Assembly: GCA_016178535.1 (NCBI GenBank)
Contig: JACOTD010000012.1
Coordinates: 1 to 40,845, forward strand
Direction of reading: 5' to 3'
Origin: Candidatus Peregrinibacteria bacterium
GTDB taxonomy: Bacteria; Patescibacteriota; Gracilibacteria; Peribacterales; Peribacteraceae
DNA length: 40,845 nt
Program-made: the position numbers and the translations under genes
In this document: positions 29,527 to 38,034 of the stretch, one piece after another
Layout: each line of letters opens with the position of its first letter
Numbering within the stretch: position 1 is the stretch's first letter
Notes under the pieces: model-generated
What the model was told of the DNA's origin: nothing
Seen by the model: only the letters and a program-made list of their open reading frames with translations
Databases searched by the model: none

Positions 29527-30366
29527 ATGCTCTCCATCGCGTTCACGCTCTTCACGTCGGGACTCCTCACGATCCTCCTGCCGTGCATCCTGCCGTTGAT
29601 CCCGATTGTCCTCGGTGTGAGCATCGCCGATCGAAACCGCTTGAGACCACTGGTGACGATCCTCGGACTGCTCCTGAGCTTCGTCGGCTTCACGTTCCTC
29701 CTGCAGGTCGTGCTGAGCCAGTTCGTCGAGCTGGCGGACTACATCCGGATCGCAACCTTCTATGTCCTCCTGCTCTTCGGGCTTGGATTCCTCTTTCACA
29801 AACGTGCGATCCAGCTCACAGGAGCTGTTCTCGGCAGCATCTTCTTCTTGGATAAGGGATGGATCGCCATACTCATAGCGGCCGTTCTCGGCATCATTGC
29901 AATGAAAATCGGCGGCAGGGTGGCATCGGCCATCCAGCAACTCGGTAGCGACGTGCAGGGGGCGGCTCGCACTGGATTGGGAGCGAATTCCCTCCTCACG
30001 GCCTTCATCATCGGTCTCACCATGGGGCTCGTCTGGGTTCCCTGCGCTGGACCTGCTCTTGGCTTTGCCCTTTCCATCGTACGCAATCAGCCGGGGTTGA
30101 AGGCACTCCTCTTCCTGAGCGCCTATGCAATGGGAGCGGGCATCCCACTCCTCCTCATCGGCTATGGCGGACAAGCTGCGACGCACTCCGTGCGCGCTCT
30201 CAGCCGCTACAGCGGACGCGTGAAACAGGCATCCGGCGTGATCCTCATCCTCGCTGCCATCGGCTTCAACTACAATCTGTTTCAGGATCTGCAGATCTGG
30301 CTGATCACGCACACGACCTATGGAACCCTTGGCACGAACCTATGGAACCCTTGGCACGACGATTGA
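29527..30366 (+). CDS. CcdA/DsbD-like transmembrane protein (N-terminal half of a split DipZ-like protein)
   Basis: LTILLPCILPLIPIVLGVSIADR...GLVWVPCAGPALGFALSI. Confidence 0.88.
   Translation: MLSIAFTLFTSGLLTILLPCILPLIPIVLGVSIADRNRLRPLVTILGLLLSFVGFTFLLQVVLSQFVELADYIRIATFYVLLLFGLGFLFHKRAIQLTGAVLGSIFFLDKGWIAILIAAVLGIIAMKIGGRVASAIQQLGSDVQGAARTGLGANSLLTAFIIGLTMGLVWVPCAGPALGFALSIVRNQPGLKALLFLSAYAMGAGIPLLLIGYGGQAATHSVRALSRYSGRVKQASGVILILAAIGFNYNLFQDLQIWLITHTTYGTLGTNLWNPWHDD
30316..30359. repeat. Perfect 22-bp tandem duplication
   Basis: (acctatggaacccttggcacga) x2. Confidence 0.98.
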
Positions 30367-31462
30367 AGAGAAGATCTTCGGCAAGGACATTGGACGCACA
30401 GCATCTCCTCAGCGTTCATCGTCCTCTGCCTCATCCCCCACCAGCTCGGTTCGCACTTCCTCTCTCGTTTCATCCGAAGCAGGAAATGCGGCCTCAGGGG
30501 AAACGCCCGTTCCAGGAGCTCTGCAAACGAGAGTGAAATCCGATTTGCCCATTCTCGGTGCCGCACCGTCCGCATTCGTGGGCTTGGGTCCATGGCACAA
30601 CAGTCCGCCGCTCTCGCTCCAAGACTTGAAGGGCAAGGTCGTCCTGATCGACTTCTGGACCTACAGCTGCATCAACTGCATCCGCACACTGCCCTATCTG
30701 GAGGCGCTCTGGCAGAAGCACAAGGATCAACCCTTCGTGCTCATCGGCGTGCATACGCCGGAATTCACGTTCGAGAAGAGCGAGAAGAATGTGGCAGCGG
30801 CCATCAAGGAGCATGGCCTCACGTATCCCGTCGCGCAGGACAATGACTACGGGACGTGGAATGCCTTCAACAATCAGTACTGGCCCGCCCACTACCTGAT
30901 TGATGCCGAGGGAAACATTCGCTATACCCATTTCGGCGAGGGGGCGTACGACGAGACGGATCAGGCGGTGACCAGTCTGCTCGCGGAGATCGGCTCCGCC
31001 TCGGTTTCGAAGTCCATGCCGCCAGAAGCCGCCCGTCGACAGCGAGACGTCACCCCGGAGACGTATCTCCATTCCCGCAGCTGGGACAGCTTCGGCAACG
31101 CCCAGGGTCAGCCAGACGCCGCCGTCCACACCTACACTGCACCGACGCGCATGAACCTTCACAAGTTCTACCTCGTTGGAACATGGCAGCTCGTAGCGGA
31201 CGAACGGCAAGTGCTGCAGAGCGACAGCGGCGAGATTCGCATCAGAGCGTTGGCTGGTGAAGTGAATCTCGTGCTCGGCCCGGAAACGTCCACGCAACCG
31301 GTGAAGGCGGATATCGAAGTGGACGGAACATCATACAAAACGATCGCCATCCAGAATCATGATCTCTATACCCTCTTCAAAGGTTCCTACGGACAACACG
31401 ATGTCGTCTTGAAACTGCATGGCAAAGGCGTTGCCGCATACGCATTCACATTCGGCTCCTGA
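30320..31462 (+). CDS. TlpA-like thioredoxin with DipZ-type C-terminal domain (C-terminal half of split gene)
   Basis: LIDFWTYSCINCIRTLPYLEALW, HTPEFTFEK, C-terminal FYLVGTWQLVADERQ. Confidence 0.85.
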   Translation: MEPLARTYGTLGTTIEEKIFGKDIGRTASPQRSSSSASSPTSSVRTSSLVSSEAGNAASGETPVPGALQTRVKSDLPILGAAPSAFVGLGPWHNSPPLSLQDLKGKVVLIDFWTYSCINCIRTLPYLEALWQKHKDQPFVLIGVHTPEFTFEKSEKNVAAAIKEHGLTYPVAQDNDYGTWNAFNNQYWPAHYLIDAEGNIRYTHFGEGAYDETDQAVTSLLAEIGSASVSKSMPPEAARRQRDVTPETYLHSRSWDSFGNAQGQPDAAVHTYTAPTRMNLHKFYLVGTWQLVADERQVLQSDSGEIRIRALAGEVNLVLGPETSTQPVKADIEVDGTSYKTIAIQNHDLYTLFKGSYGQHDVVLKLHGKGVAAYAFTFGS

Positions 31463-31466
31463 AATC

Positions 31467-32204
31467 ATGCAGAAATTGTTTCTGATCGTGGCTCTCCTTT
31501 TCGTCATTGTTCCGCTGACGCTCGTGAAGGCGGCCAAGACCAGGTGTACCGCGGAACGTCTCCGCGCGACGTACCAGCAAAACATCCAACGGGGGGCAGA
31601 GGTCACTCATTTGCAACGGAAGACATGGTGGAGGAACTGCCCTTTATCCATCCGAAAATCTGTGTATGCGGGACTGTTCGCTCCCGCTCAAATTTCTTCT
31701 TCGTCTGTTTCCGTTTCCTCCTCGAGGCACACTCTATCGGTACAGTCTGATCTCCCCATACTCGGCAAGGCGCCTGAGCTCCAGGGACTCGGACAGTGGT
31801 TCAATAGTGATCCGCTGACGATTGCCTCACTGAGAGGAAAAGTGGTTCTTGTGCACTTTTGGACGTTCGAGTGCATCAACTGTATCCATACCCTTCCCGC
31901 GATACAGGGCTACTGGGACAAGTATAGAGAGAAGCCGTTCGTGGTCCTGGGAGTGCATACGCCGGAATTTACCTTCGAGAAGAGTGCCGATCACTTGCGA
32001 GATGCCATCAAGAAAGATGGCCTGACCTATCCTGTCGTCCAAGATAACGACTTTGCGACATGGAATGCATTTGGGAATCAGTACTGGCCCGCGGCGTACA
32101 TCATCGATACGCAGGGTACTATCCGCTACGAGCACTTCGGCGAGGGCGAATACGAGACGATGGACAAGGCGATCCATGATCTGCTCGGAGAGGCGGGGGC
32201 ATGA
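31467..32204 (+). CDS. Secreted TlpA-like thioredoxin, paralog of the upstream gene
   Basis: Signal peptide; VLVHFWTFECINCIHTLPAIQGYWDKYREKPFVVLGVHTPEFTFEKS. Confidence 0.88.
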   Translation: MQKLFLIVALLFVIVPLTLVKAAKTRCTAERLRATYQQNIQRGAEVTHLQRKTWWRNCPLSIRKSVYAGLFAPAQISSSSVSVSSSRHTLSVQSDLPILGKAPELQGLGQWFNSDPLTIASLRGKVVLVHFWTFECINCIHTLPAIQGYWDKYREKPFVVLGVHTPEFTFEKSADHLRDAIKKDGLTYPVVQDNDFATWNAFGNQYWPAAYIIDTQGTIRYEHFGEGEYETMDKAIHDLLGEAGA

Positions 32205-32318
32205 CCCTGCGATGAGCCGAGCAAATGCCGTGGCGCAGGCTACAGAAAGCACGAACGGCTCATGAGGATCAGTTCTCCGGATTCTCGTATAGCTCGCCCC
32301 GCATCGGGACTGCAGTGG

Positions 32319-32460
32319 CAAGCGATCATGCAGGAACGGAAGATTCCACACAGCAGCCACAATGTCACTGCTTCCGAGATAGACCTCGCAGGCAAGCAGA
32401 CCCTGACGGACGGCGGCACATCCGTTCCCGTGCTCGTCGTTGATAGGGGGACAGAGAATC
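32319..32460 (+). pseudogene. Glutaredoxin remnant lacking CxxC
   Basis: IMQERKIPHSSHNVTASEIDLAGKQTLTDGGTSVPVLVVDRGTE parallels intact copy at 33456..33707; 44 bp identical stretch. Confidence 0.75.
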
Positions 32461-32477
32461 ACGAAAAATCTATTGCA

Positions 32478-32511
32478 TTGAATATTTATCATATGCTATA
32501 TTTTCAATGTG
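32478..32511. promoter_or_regulatory. ArsR promoter/operator palindrome
   Basis: TTGAATATTTATCATATGCTATATTTTCAATG overlapping TGCTATATT -10 box, 6 nt before GTG start. Confidence 0.55.
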
Positions 32512-32823
32512 CTATCTCCTGCTCATCAGCAGTTCCTCAAGACCCTTGGCAATCCCAAGCGGATGGAGCTTATGCTGTTCCTCCTGAAGAAGCCTCTGAC
32601 TGTCACGGAGCTCGTGGAGAAGAGCGCCATGGAGCAGTCCACCGTCTCTCATCACCTCAAGCGTTTGAGGATCTGTCAGTTCGTGAAAAGCACGACCAAC
32701 GGAAAGGAGCGCATCTACTCCGTGAATGAGGAGACGGCGGGACCTCTCTTCCGACTGATGAATACGCACGTAGACAAATACTGTCAGCGTGTTTGCTGCT
32801 CCAACAAGAAACGAACCTCGTAG
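32509..32823 (+). CDS. ArsR/SmtB-family transcriptional regulator
   Basis: LKTLGNPKRMELMLFLLKKPLTVTELVEKSAMEQSTVSHHLKRLRICQFV; C-terminal CC. Confidence 0.92.
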   Translation: MLSPAHQQFLKTLGNPKRMELMLFLLKKPLTVTELVEKSAMEQSTVSHHLKRLRICQFVKSTTNGKERIYSVNEETAGPLFRLMNTHVDKYCQRVCCSNKKRTS

Positions 32824-32855
32824 CTCTTTCTCTGTACTTTCTTCCCCCCATTTCT

Positions 32856-33131
32856 ATGGTTCGATCCAGCTCACCACAGGCGGCCACGTTTCGCGTCTTC
32901 TCAGCGGACTGCCCTCTGTGCAGGGCAACCCTTACGACCTTGTGCTCTGCCATCCAGAAGCGCGGCTGCGGCTGCCAAGTGAAAGAGCATCGTTGCAGCG
33001 GCGATGAGTGCTGCGAACCTGCGAAGGAGTACAACGTGAAGTCTGTCCCCACGATCATCCGGGACGGCAAGATCGTTCACGTCGGCAAGCTCACAGAACA
33101 GGAAGCAGAAGAACTCCTCCCCGTTTCATGA
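32856..33131 (+). CDS. Cys-rich thioredoxin-like small protein
   Basis: FSADCPLCRATLTTLCSAIQKRGCGCQVKEHRCSGDECCEPAKEYNVKSVPTIIRDGKIV. Confidence 0.65.
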   Translation: MVRSSSPQAATFRVFSADCPLCRATLTTLCSAIQKRGCGCQVKEHRCSGDECCEPAKEYNVKSVPTIIRDGKIVHVGKLTEQEAEELLPVS

Positions 33132-33346
33132 GCACCGAGGCAGCGGCCGGGCGGCACTTCCATGCAGCAGTGCTCGGCACCATTGCCGTTGCCATCTGCT
33201 GCTTCACGCCGATCCTCGTGCTTGCGCTCGGCGCAGCAGGCCTGGGGATCATAGCGCCATACCTGGACTACGTTCTCCTGCCTGCTCTCGCTCTCCTCGT
33301 TCTCGTGACAGTCCTCTCCTACCGCACATGGAAGGCTCATCGATGA
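33128..33346 (+). CDS. merF: MerF-like mercury transport membrane protein
   Basis: LGTIAVAICCFTPILVLALGAAGLGIIAPYLDYVLLPALA. Confidence 0.82.
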   Translation: MSTEAAAGRHFHAAVLGTIAVAICCFTPILVLALGAAGLGIIAPYLDYVLLPALALLVLVTVLSYRTWKAHR

Positions 33347-33381
33347 TCGACGATCTCCATCACCGGCGTGCGAGTGACTCA

Positions 33382-33409
33382 CGATGCAGTAGCCTAGGCT
33401 ACTGCATCG
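33382..33409. repeat. Perfect 28-bp palindrome without spacer
   Basis: cgatgcagtagcctaggctactgcatcg equals its own reverse complement. Confidence 0.97.
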
Positions 33410-33455
33410 GCAACAGAGCCGACGGAGAATGATCCTGCAACTTCCCTCCGAATCT

Positions 33456-33707
33456 ATGCACACCTTCGATCTCTACACCACTCCCCAGTGCGGCTACTGC
33501 AAGCAGCTGAAGACGATCATGCAAGAACGGAAGATATCATACAGCAATCATGACGTGACCATCTCTGAGTCGGATGTAGCGGACATGCAGACCCTGACGG
33601 ACGGCGGCACATCCGTTCCCGTGCTCGTCGTCGATAAGGGGACGGAGCATCAGCAGGTGGCGCAGGGACTCAACGATGCCCAGTGGCTGCTCGATCACTC
33701 CAAGTGA
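33456..33707 (+). CDS. Glutaredoxin family protein
   Basis: FDLYTTPQCGYCKQLKTIMQERK...TSVPVLVVDKG. Confidence 0.88.
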   Translation: MHTFDLYTTPQCGYCKQLKTIMQERKISYSNHDVTISESDVADMQTLTDGGTSVPVLVVDKGTEHQQVAQGLNDAQWLLDHSK

Positions 33708-33710
33708 ACC

Positions 33711-33920
33711 ATGACTGCACACGAGCCACCGTCGGCGGTTGCACACCTGACGTGTCCCAAATGCGGCCATGTGCAGGAAGCCACGATCCCAACCTCTTCC
33801 TGCGTTCCTTTCTACGTCTGTAGGAACTGCAAGGCTCTCATCAAGGCGAAGGATCATGATTGTTGCGTGTTTTGTAGTTATGGGGATCGTGACTGTCCCT
33901 TGAGACAAGAAAGGCGGTGA
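33711..33920 (+). CDS. GDCCVxC-like small Cys-rich protein
   Basis: LTCPKCGHVQEATIPTSSCVPFYVCRNCKALIKAKDHDCCVFCSYGDRDCPL. Confidence 0.75.
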   Translation: MTAHEPPSAVAHLTCPKCGHVQEATIPTSSCVPFYVCRNCKALIKAKDHDCCVFCSYGDRDCPLRQERR

Positions 33921-33927
33921 AATTTTC

Positions 33928-33951
33928 TCCGGCATCTCCACCGCACTTCGC
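33928..33951 (+). repeat. Direct repeat of the ssrA 3' end (att-like)
   Basis: ccggcatctccaccgcacttcgc vs ccggcatctccaccaaacttcgc at 29188-29210 (21/23). Confidence 0.75.
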
Positions 33952-34060
33952 TCGCTGCGGCGAGCCTCGCGCTTGCCTTTCCGTAACTCGCAAGCGGAGG
34001 AAGGTGGCGAGCCGCAATTCGTTCTTGTTTTTCAAGAAACATGCTCTACTCTCAAGAGCC

Positions 34061-36319
34061 ATGTTCGGCATGAACATGCAACAGGCGATATCTCTCTCCG
34101 GCATCGGTCTGCAGCTCGCCGTGATCGTTGCCGCGGGGGGCGGTCTTTTTCCGGCGACCGTGAGCGCAGGAACGTCCGAGAGCCACGTCGATTGGCAGCA
34201 GACGGCCGGGCCCATCGGAGGAGTCATCAACAGGATGAAGACGGTGAACGGTGAGGTATGGGCATCTCTCTACTCCGGCGGCATCTACAAGTTCATCGGC
34301 AGCCAGTGGCAGCAGATCGGCATCTGGCACGGACTGCCCGAGAATCGCGCCTTTGATTTTGTCGTCGATCCCGTGGATTCTCACATAGTGTACGCCGCAC
34401 AACTCATCGCGTGTCTCGCGAAGAGCACGGATGGCGGCAAGAGCTGGCAGGGCCTCTGCGACGGGTTCCTGCCTCAGTTACAGGTCGATAACTACAGCTC
34501 GAAATCGATTGCCATCGATCCGAAGGATCATCGGAAGATCTACGTGGCCGGGAAGGATTACCATGAGGAAGCCTCCATCGTGATGAGCCCCGATCAAGGG
34601 AAAACGTGGATGATGGTCCATGCGTTCGGCAAGCCCATGCCGATCAATCACCTCGTGTTCTTCCACGATCGCATGTACCTGGCAACGGAAAGCGAGGGCG
34701 TGTACCGCTCGGATGACCGGGGAAAGAGTTGGACCGCGCTCTCCGCCGGCCTCGACCAGATGCGCACGGGGCAATTCGTCGTCGATCCCGACGGAAAGAA
34801 CCTCTCCCTCTTCACCGGACTCCTGCAGTACAACGTGCGGGAGGGGGGGAAGGCCTACGTGCTCGACGAGGGGGCATCGCGCTGGAAGTCTCTCGGAGGA
34901 CCGGACCTCGTGACCAGCCTGACCTGGAACAACGGCGCACTCTGGGCCGGGAACGTGGCGGGGGAAATCTGGAGAAACGATGCGAAGGGTTGGAAGCTTC
35001 TCAACCGCGGCGCCGAGCTCCCCGCAACGGTGACGGAGCTCGCATTCACTGACAAGAACACCCTCTTCGCGGGAGCGCGCGGCTTCGGCGTGTATCGTTC
35101 AACCAACGGTGGGAAGCGGTTCGCGGACGTCAGCGCGGGTTTGGTCGCGAGTGCCACACGGGAAGTCTCCGTGGATCCTGCAAACGGGAAACGGTTCTAC
35201 GTGATGAGCTGGGATCGTCCTGGAATCTATTATTCCGAGAACGGTGGCGCGTCCTTCACCGTCCTGGGGAATGACACCTTCGTGATGAGCATGGCAACCG
35301 TTCCCGGGGATTTTTCCAGGCTCTACGCCTCGGGTTTTGGTCCCACCGGCGGCCTGATGGTCTTCGCAGTGGCGGTGAAGGGCGCCAAGGCAACGTGGAC
35401 CCCGCACCCGCAACCGGGCCCCGATGGCGCGGTCGTCAAGATTCTTGCCGTCGATCCGGGCAATCCCGCCCATGTGCTCCTGAGCCTCGGCAAAGACCGG
35501 GCGGAAACTCCGGCAGGATACGGCGTGTACGCGTCGCGTGACAGCGGACGCACGTGGAAGAAGCTTGCGCTGCCGGATCTCGCATCCTACGCGATTCTGT
35601 TCAATCCCAAGGATCCGAAGATCGTCTACGTCGGCTTGCTCGGCGGCGGCGTCTACAAGAGCATGGATGGCGCAGCGACGTTTGGCAAACTCGGCGATGA
35701 ACGCCTGCAGTACACCTACCGGATGGCGATGTCTCCGAGCGATCCGACTATCCTGCTCGCGGGATCCCACCTCTTCTTCGCAGGGCTCTCGACGGAAGAT
35801 CAGATCTCGGGAAAGTATGGCGGCCTCTTCAAGAGCACCGACGGCGGCGCCACGTGGCGGGACATCACCGCCGGGTATCGCAATTACGGTCCCGATGCGC
35901 AGGGCAACTTCATCGGCTCGCTCTACAATCTCGGACACATGCCGAACTTTGAGCAGCTGCTCTTTGACCCGAAGGATCACCGCCACATGCTCGTCGCCCA
36001 CCATGGCGAAAACGTGTTCATGACCAACGATGACGGGAAGACGTGGACCAAACAGAAGTCGGGAATGATTCCGGAAGATATGCACAACTACGCCTACTGT
36101 CTGGGGGCCGATGCAACATTTACAACCGTCTATGCGTGCACCTGCGGAAGGGGGCTCTTCAGCGGTGTCGTCGGCCCCGGAGGGAGCGTGCGCTGGCGCC
36201 CCGTCGGACTTGCGAGTGTCCTTCCCCCCGAGGATCGCGAGCGATCGCCAACAGCGCCCAAGAACGCCGCCCAAGCGCGCGAGCGCATCGTGGAGGGTTT
36301 GTACACGGACGAACACTGA
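34061..36319 (+). CDS. Secreted BNR/Asp-box beta-propeller (sialidase/VPS10-like) protein
   Basis: Signal peptide; repeated STDGGKSW, SPDQGKTW, SDDRGKSW, SRDSGRTW, STDGGATW, NDDGKTW. Confidence 0.85.
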   Translation: MFGMNMQQAISLSGIGLQLAVIVAAGGGLFPATVSAGTSESHVDWQQTAGPIGGVINRMKTVNGEVWASLYSGGIYKFIGSQWQQIGIWHGLPENRAFDFVVDPVDSHIVYAAQLIACLAKSTDGGKSWQGLCDGFLPQLQVDNYSSKSIAIDPKDHRKIYVAGKDYHEEASIVMSPDQGKTWMMVHAFGKPMPINHLVFFHDRMYLATESEGVYRSDDRGKSWTALSAGLDQMRTGQFVVDPDGKNLSLFTGLLQYNVREGGKAYVLDEGASRWKSLGGPDLVTSLTWNNGALWAGNVAGEIWRNDAKGWKLLNRGAELPATVTELAFTDKNTLFAGARGFGVYRSTNGGKRFADVSAGLVASATREVSVDPANGKRFYVMSWDRPGIYYSENGGASFTVLGNDTFVMSMATVPGDFSRLYASGFGPTGGLMVFAVAVKGAKATWTPHPQPGPDGAVVKILAVDPGNPAHVLLSLGKDRAETPAGYGVYASRDSGRTWKKLALPDLASYAILFNPKDPKIVYVGLLGGGVYKSMDGAATFGKLGDERLQYTYRMAMSPSDPTILLAGSHLFFAGLSTEDQISGKYGGLFKSTDGGATWRDITAGYRNYGPDAQGNFIGSLYNLGHMPNFEQLLFDPKDHRHMLVAHHGENVFMTNDDGKTWTKQKSGMIPEDMHNYAYCLGADATFTTVYACTCGRGLFSGVVGPGGSVRWRPVGLASVLPPEDRERSPTAPKNAAQARERIVEGLYTDEH

Positions 36320-36365
36320 ACGCACCCTCTCTTCGCGTTCTTCATCATCCCGATCGGCTCTACCC

Positions 36366-36438
36366 ATCCCATGATCAACAGCTCCAGACGGTTTAAACTC
36401 TCTCGCAGGATCTCCACCATTGTTTTCTGTAAGCCAAA
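36366..36438. repeat. Direct repeat copy 1 (pairs with 39572..39646)
   Basis: cggtttaaactctctcgcaggatctccaccattgttttctgtaagccaaaa. Confidence 0.8.
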
Positions 36439-37454
36439 AGACAAACCTCACCCCTCAATGACGCATGCGGGTGATACCGCTCCCCAGACTGATGAGTGGG
36501 GTCAACGTGAACGACGGCAAGCGAGAGGTAGTTTATGTGATGGTAGAGCTCATGTTGCACGTCGTTTGCAATCTCATGGCCTTCCGTGACGGAGAGAGAA
36601 GACTCAACGGCAATATTCATCTCCAGATGCAGCTTATGCCCGATCCATCGTGCCCGTACGTCGGAGACATCCTGCACGCCGGTGACATGGCTCACGGCAT
36701 GGGTGATTTCCTCCATGATCTCTGGCTCCACGCCATCGAGCGCCCGGAGGAAGACCGCCTTCACGGAATCCCAGACGATGAAGAAGATCGCAACGGTGAT
36801 GCCAAGGCCGATGAGAGGATCAGTGAGCGGGAAGCCGAGCCAGACACCAAGTGCCCCGAAGAGCACCGCGAGACTCGTCCAGCCGTCCGTCCGTGCGTGG
36901 CAGCCATCCGCGATGAGCGCGGCACTCCTGATCTCCTTTCCCACCCGCAAACGGAACAGTGCCACTCCCTCGTTCCCGAGGAAGCCGACGATGGAGGCGA
37001 TGACGACCGCCCAGAGATGCTTGACGTGCTGGGGATGGATGAAGCGGTCGATGGCCTCGTAGCCCGCCACGATGGCACTGAAGAGAATAATGAGCACGAC
37101 AGCCATTCCCGCCAAGTCTTCCACTCTGCCATAGCCGTAGGAAAAACGCTTCGTGGGTCTGAGGCGAGCGAAGAAGAAGGCAATCCCCAGAGGAATGGCG
37201 GTCGCCGTATCTCCGAAGTTGTGGATGGTATCGGCAAGGAGAGCGACGCTCCCTGAGAGAATGACAACGACGACTTGGAGACAGGCAGTGATGAAGAGGC
37301 CGATGAACGACCACTTCACCGCCCAGAGACCCTTCTTCGAGGAAGCAATCGAGGGATCGACGACGCCGTGCGTATGCGCGTGTTCTCCGCAGTGTGTCCG
37401 TGTATGGCCGTGCTCTTCATGAGAGCGGTCACCATGACGATGTTCGTGTGACAT
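36393..37454 (-). CDS. Cation diffusion facilitator with His-rich N-terminus
   Basis: MSHEHRHGDRSHEEHGHTRTHCGEHAHTHG; SVALLADTIHNFGDTATAIPLGIAF; FSYGYGRVEDLAG. Confidence 0.92.
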   Translation of the reverse strand: MSHEHRHGDRSHEEHGHTRTHCGEHAHTHGVVDPSIASSKKGLWAVKWSFIGLFITACLQVVVVILSGSVALLADTIHNFGDTATAIPLGIAFFFARLRPTKRFSYGYGRVEDLAGMAVVLIILFSAIVAGYEAIDRFIHPQHVKHLWAVVIASIVGFLGNEGVALFRLRVGKEIRSAALIADGCHARTDGWTSLAVLFGALGVWLGFPLTDPLIGLGITVAIFFIVWDSVKAVFLRALDGVEPEIMEEITHAVSHVTGVQDVSDVRARWIGHKLHLEMNIAVESSLSVTEGHEIANDVQHELYHHINYLSLAVVHVDPTHQSGERYHPHASLRGEVCLLAYRKQWWRSCERV

Positions 37455-37502
37455 GCTGACAGAGTAACACAATGCCTTTGCTCTGGTAGAATTGAAAACA
37501 GC

Positions 37503-37970
37503 ATGAAATGGATCACTCGTGAGCGGCCCAAGATCGATCGGGTTGCCTGTCCATGGCTGATCACTCGTTTCATCGATACGGCGGCAAAATTCCTGTTCGT
37601 GCCACCTGACCAGGTGCTGCCAAAAGCGAAGGCGGCCGGAGCGACTCCCTTCGACGTTCCGGGCGTCGAACTGACGCATGATGGACCTCTGTGTAGCTTC
37701 GATGCGGTACTCAAGAAGTACAAACTGGCCGATCCCGCCCTGCATGAACTGGCCGTGATTGTTCGTGGAGCCGACACCGATCGACTCGATCTGGCACCCC
37801 AATGCGCTGGCTTACTGGCAATCTCGTTGGGGCTGTCCCGTGCGCATAGCAATGACCGCGAAATGCTCACGCATGGATTCGTCGTGTACGACGCTCTGTA
37901 TGCGTGGCTGAAATTTGTGCGCAACGAAAAGCATGACTGGAACCCGCAACGAAATCCGCAACGGGCGTGA
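37503..37970 (+). CDS. ChrB C-terminal domain-like chromate resistance protein
   Basis: KWITRERPKIDRVACPWLITRFIDTAAKFLFVP...GAGE-like PFDVPGVELTHDGPLCSFDAVLKKY. Confidence 0.82.
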   Translation: MKWITRERPKIDRVACPWLITRFIDTAAKFLFVPPDQVLPKAKAAGATPFDVPGVELTHDGPLCSFDAVLKKYKLADPALHELAVIVRGADTDRLDLAPQCAGLLAISLGLSRAHSNDREMLTHGFVVYDALYAWLKFVRNEKHDWNPQRNPQRA

Positions 37971-38034
37971 TGACCGCGGTGATGTGCAGACGCACTCACT
38001 TCTCTGCCGAAAGACACGTGCTACTATACGGCTG

